From JAJEFO01 sp965214325 (GTDB lineage: Bacteria > Pseudomonadota > Alphaproteobacteria > Rhodobacterales > Rhodobacteraceae): 64,000 nt of DNA. This document shows positions 63,283-64,000 of this stretch, piece after piece. How positions within the stretch are numbered: the first letter of the stretch is position 1; the number at the start of each line of letters is the position of its first letter. The stretch lies in the NCBI GenBank assembly GCA_965214325.1, contig CBDCBG010000006.1:124001-188000 (forward strand), written 5' to 3'. The notes beneath the pieces were generated by a model that was given only the letters and a program-made list of their open reading frames with translations, was not told the DNA's origin and did not search any database. The position numbers and the translations under genes were made by a program.

Positions 63283-64000
63283 ATGCAAACCTGTCATCAC
63301 GCAATGCTTTCCACGGCGCCAATGATGGATTGGACAGATCGCCATTGCCGGTATCTGCACAGGCTCATGTCGCGCCGTGTCCGGCTCTATACCGAAATGA
63401 TGACATCCGCCGCATTGGTTCGAGGCAACGCCAGGCATCTCATCGCCTTCGACGACGCCGAACATCCGCTGGCCCTTCAGCTTGGCGGCTCGGACCCGTC
63501 CGAGCTGGCCGAAGCCGCGCGGATTGCCGTTGCGGAGGGTTATGACGAGGTCAACCTGAACGTCGGCTGTCCTTCCGACCGGGTGCAATCGGGAGCGTTT
63601 GGCGCCGTGCTCATGAAGACACCCGGACTGGTGGCAGAATGCCTGGCGGCAATGCGATCCGCCGTCGCCGTGCCTGTCACGGTCAAGTGCCGGATTGGAG
63701 TCGATGATCAGGACCCTGCCGTCGTGCTTCCTGATTTCCTGCAGCGCGTCCGGGACGTTGGCGTGGCGACCGTGGTGGTCCATGCGCGAAAGGCGTGGCT
63801 GAAGGGACTCAGTCCGAAGGAAAACCGCGAAGTCCCGCCTCTTGACCATGACCTCGTCTGCGCCGTGAAGGAGCGGTTTCCGGACCTCAGGATCATCTCG
63901 AACGGTGGCATCGCCTCTCTGGAACAGGCACGTATCCTGCTGGACAGGGGCATGGACGGCATCATGATCGGGCGGGCCGCCTATCAGTCGCCTTGGCATG
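63283..64000 (+). CDS. dusA: tRNA-dihydrouridine synthase A (3' end outside window)
   Basis: 239 codons to the window edge. TAPMMDWTDRHCRYLHRLM, EMMTSAALVRGN, LALQLGGSDP, the active-site cysteine in NLNVGCPSDRVQSGAFGA and VKCRIGVDD are the DusA signatures. The family reduces U20 of tRNA with FMN and NADPH. The ATG at 63283 is taken as start; 63304 is an alternative. Confidence 0.92.
   Translation, partial: MQTCHHAMLSTAPMMDWTDRHCRYLHRLMSRRVRLYTEMMTSAALVRGNARHLIAFDDAEHPLALQLGGSDPSELAEAARIAVAEGYDEVNLNVGCPSDRVQSGAFGAVLMKTPGLVAECLAAMRSAVAVPVTVKCRIGVDDQDPAVVLPDFLQRVRDVGVATVVVHARKAWLKGLSPKENREVPPLDHDLVCAVKERFPDLRIISNGGIASLEQARILLDRGMDGIMIGRAAYQSPWH

Overview
The window looks like high-GC alphaproteobacterial chromosome. 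The clues are a LivFGHM importer, a BKACE-family enzyme, NadX-like aspartate dehydrogenase, bacterial-type 3-hydroxyanthranilate dioxygenase, TrwC-type relaxase genes and a DusA-like tRNA-modification gene. The genus cannot be fixed from this sequence alone.

Positions 1-14,800 hold a catabolic and uptake block. It contains short-chain dehydrogenases, a BKACE gene with a frameshift, a zinc alcohol dehydrogenase, an aldehyde dehydrogenase, a LysR regulator, aspartate dehydrogenase, a DapA-family lyase, 3-hydroxyanthranilate 3,4-dioxygenase and a complete branched-chain-amino-acid-type ABC transporter. It is decaying: a 1,781-bp insertion sequence with a 6-bp target duplication splits one dehydrogenase. 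An arylformamidase-like hydrolase at 60.2 kb, beyond the accessory region, fits the same tryptophan/kynurenine theme.

Positions 14.8-42.6 kb are accessory DNA. They hold three tandem ribbon-helix-helix-like genes that converge on a 2,631-residue MobF relaxase/helicase with a repetitive C-terminal half, an AbiEii-like nucleotidyltransferase with a small partner gene, and a divergent RHH/operator locus leading into a GIY-YIG gene and an FtsH-like AAA metalloprotease. They continue with an octanucleotide tandem repeat in front of a 2,014-residue Calx-beta autotransporter carrying an HExxH motif, an HNH nuclease, and a graveyard of recombinase, IS110, IS30 and relaxase fragments.

Positions 42.6-57.3 kb are a complete type I-C CRISPR-Cas system in the order cas3, gap, cas5c, cas8c (with an internal cas11c start), cas7c, cas4, cas1, cas2, leader and array. 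The array has 66 repeats and is split by an IS66-family element that carries a DNA adenine methyltransferase. The most striking signal is in the cas3-cas5c gap. A solitary degenerate CRISPR repeat is followed by a pseudo-spacer whose first 14 bases match, next to a TTC PAM, the presumed cas promoter about 150 bp upstream. The only two mismatches fall at positions 6 and 12, the positions a Cascade-bound guide does not pair. A 29-codon ORF with a good ribosome site lies between promoter and repeat. This has the layout of a CreR/CreTA-type Cas-guided autorepressor RNA, possibly with a toxin-like peptide.

Positions 57.3-60.1 kb hold a truncated HlyD fragment abutting the last repeat and two overlapping tyrosine recombinases. 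Host-type genes then resume: arylformamidase, choline-sulfatase-like sulfatase and a DusA-like gene cut by the window edge.
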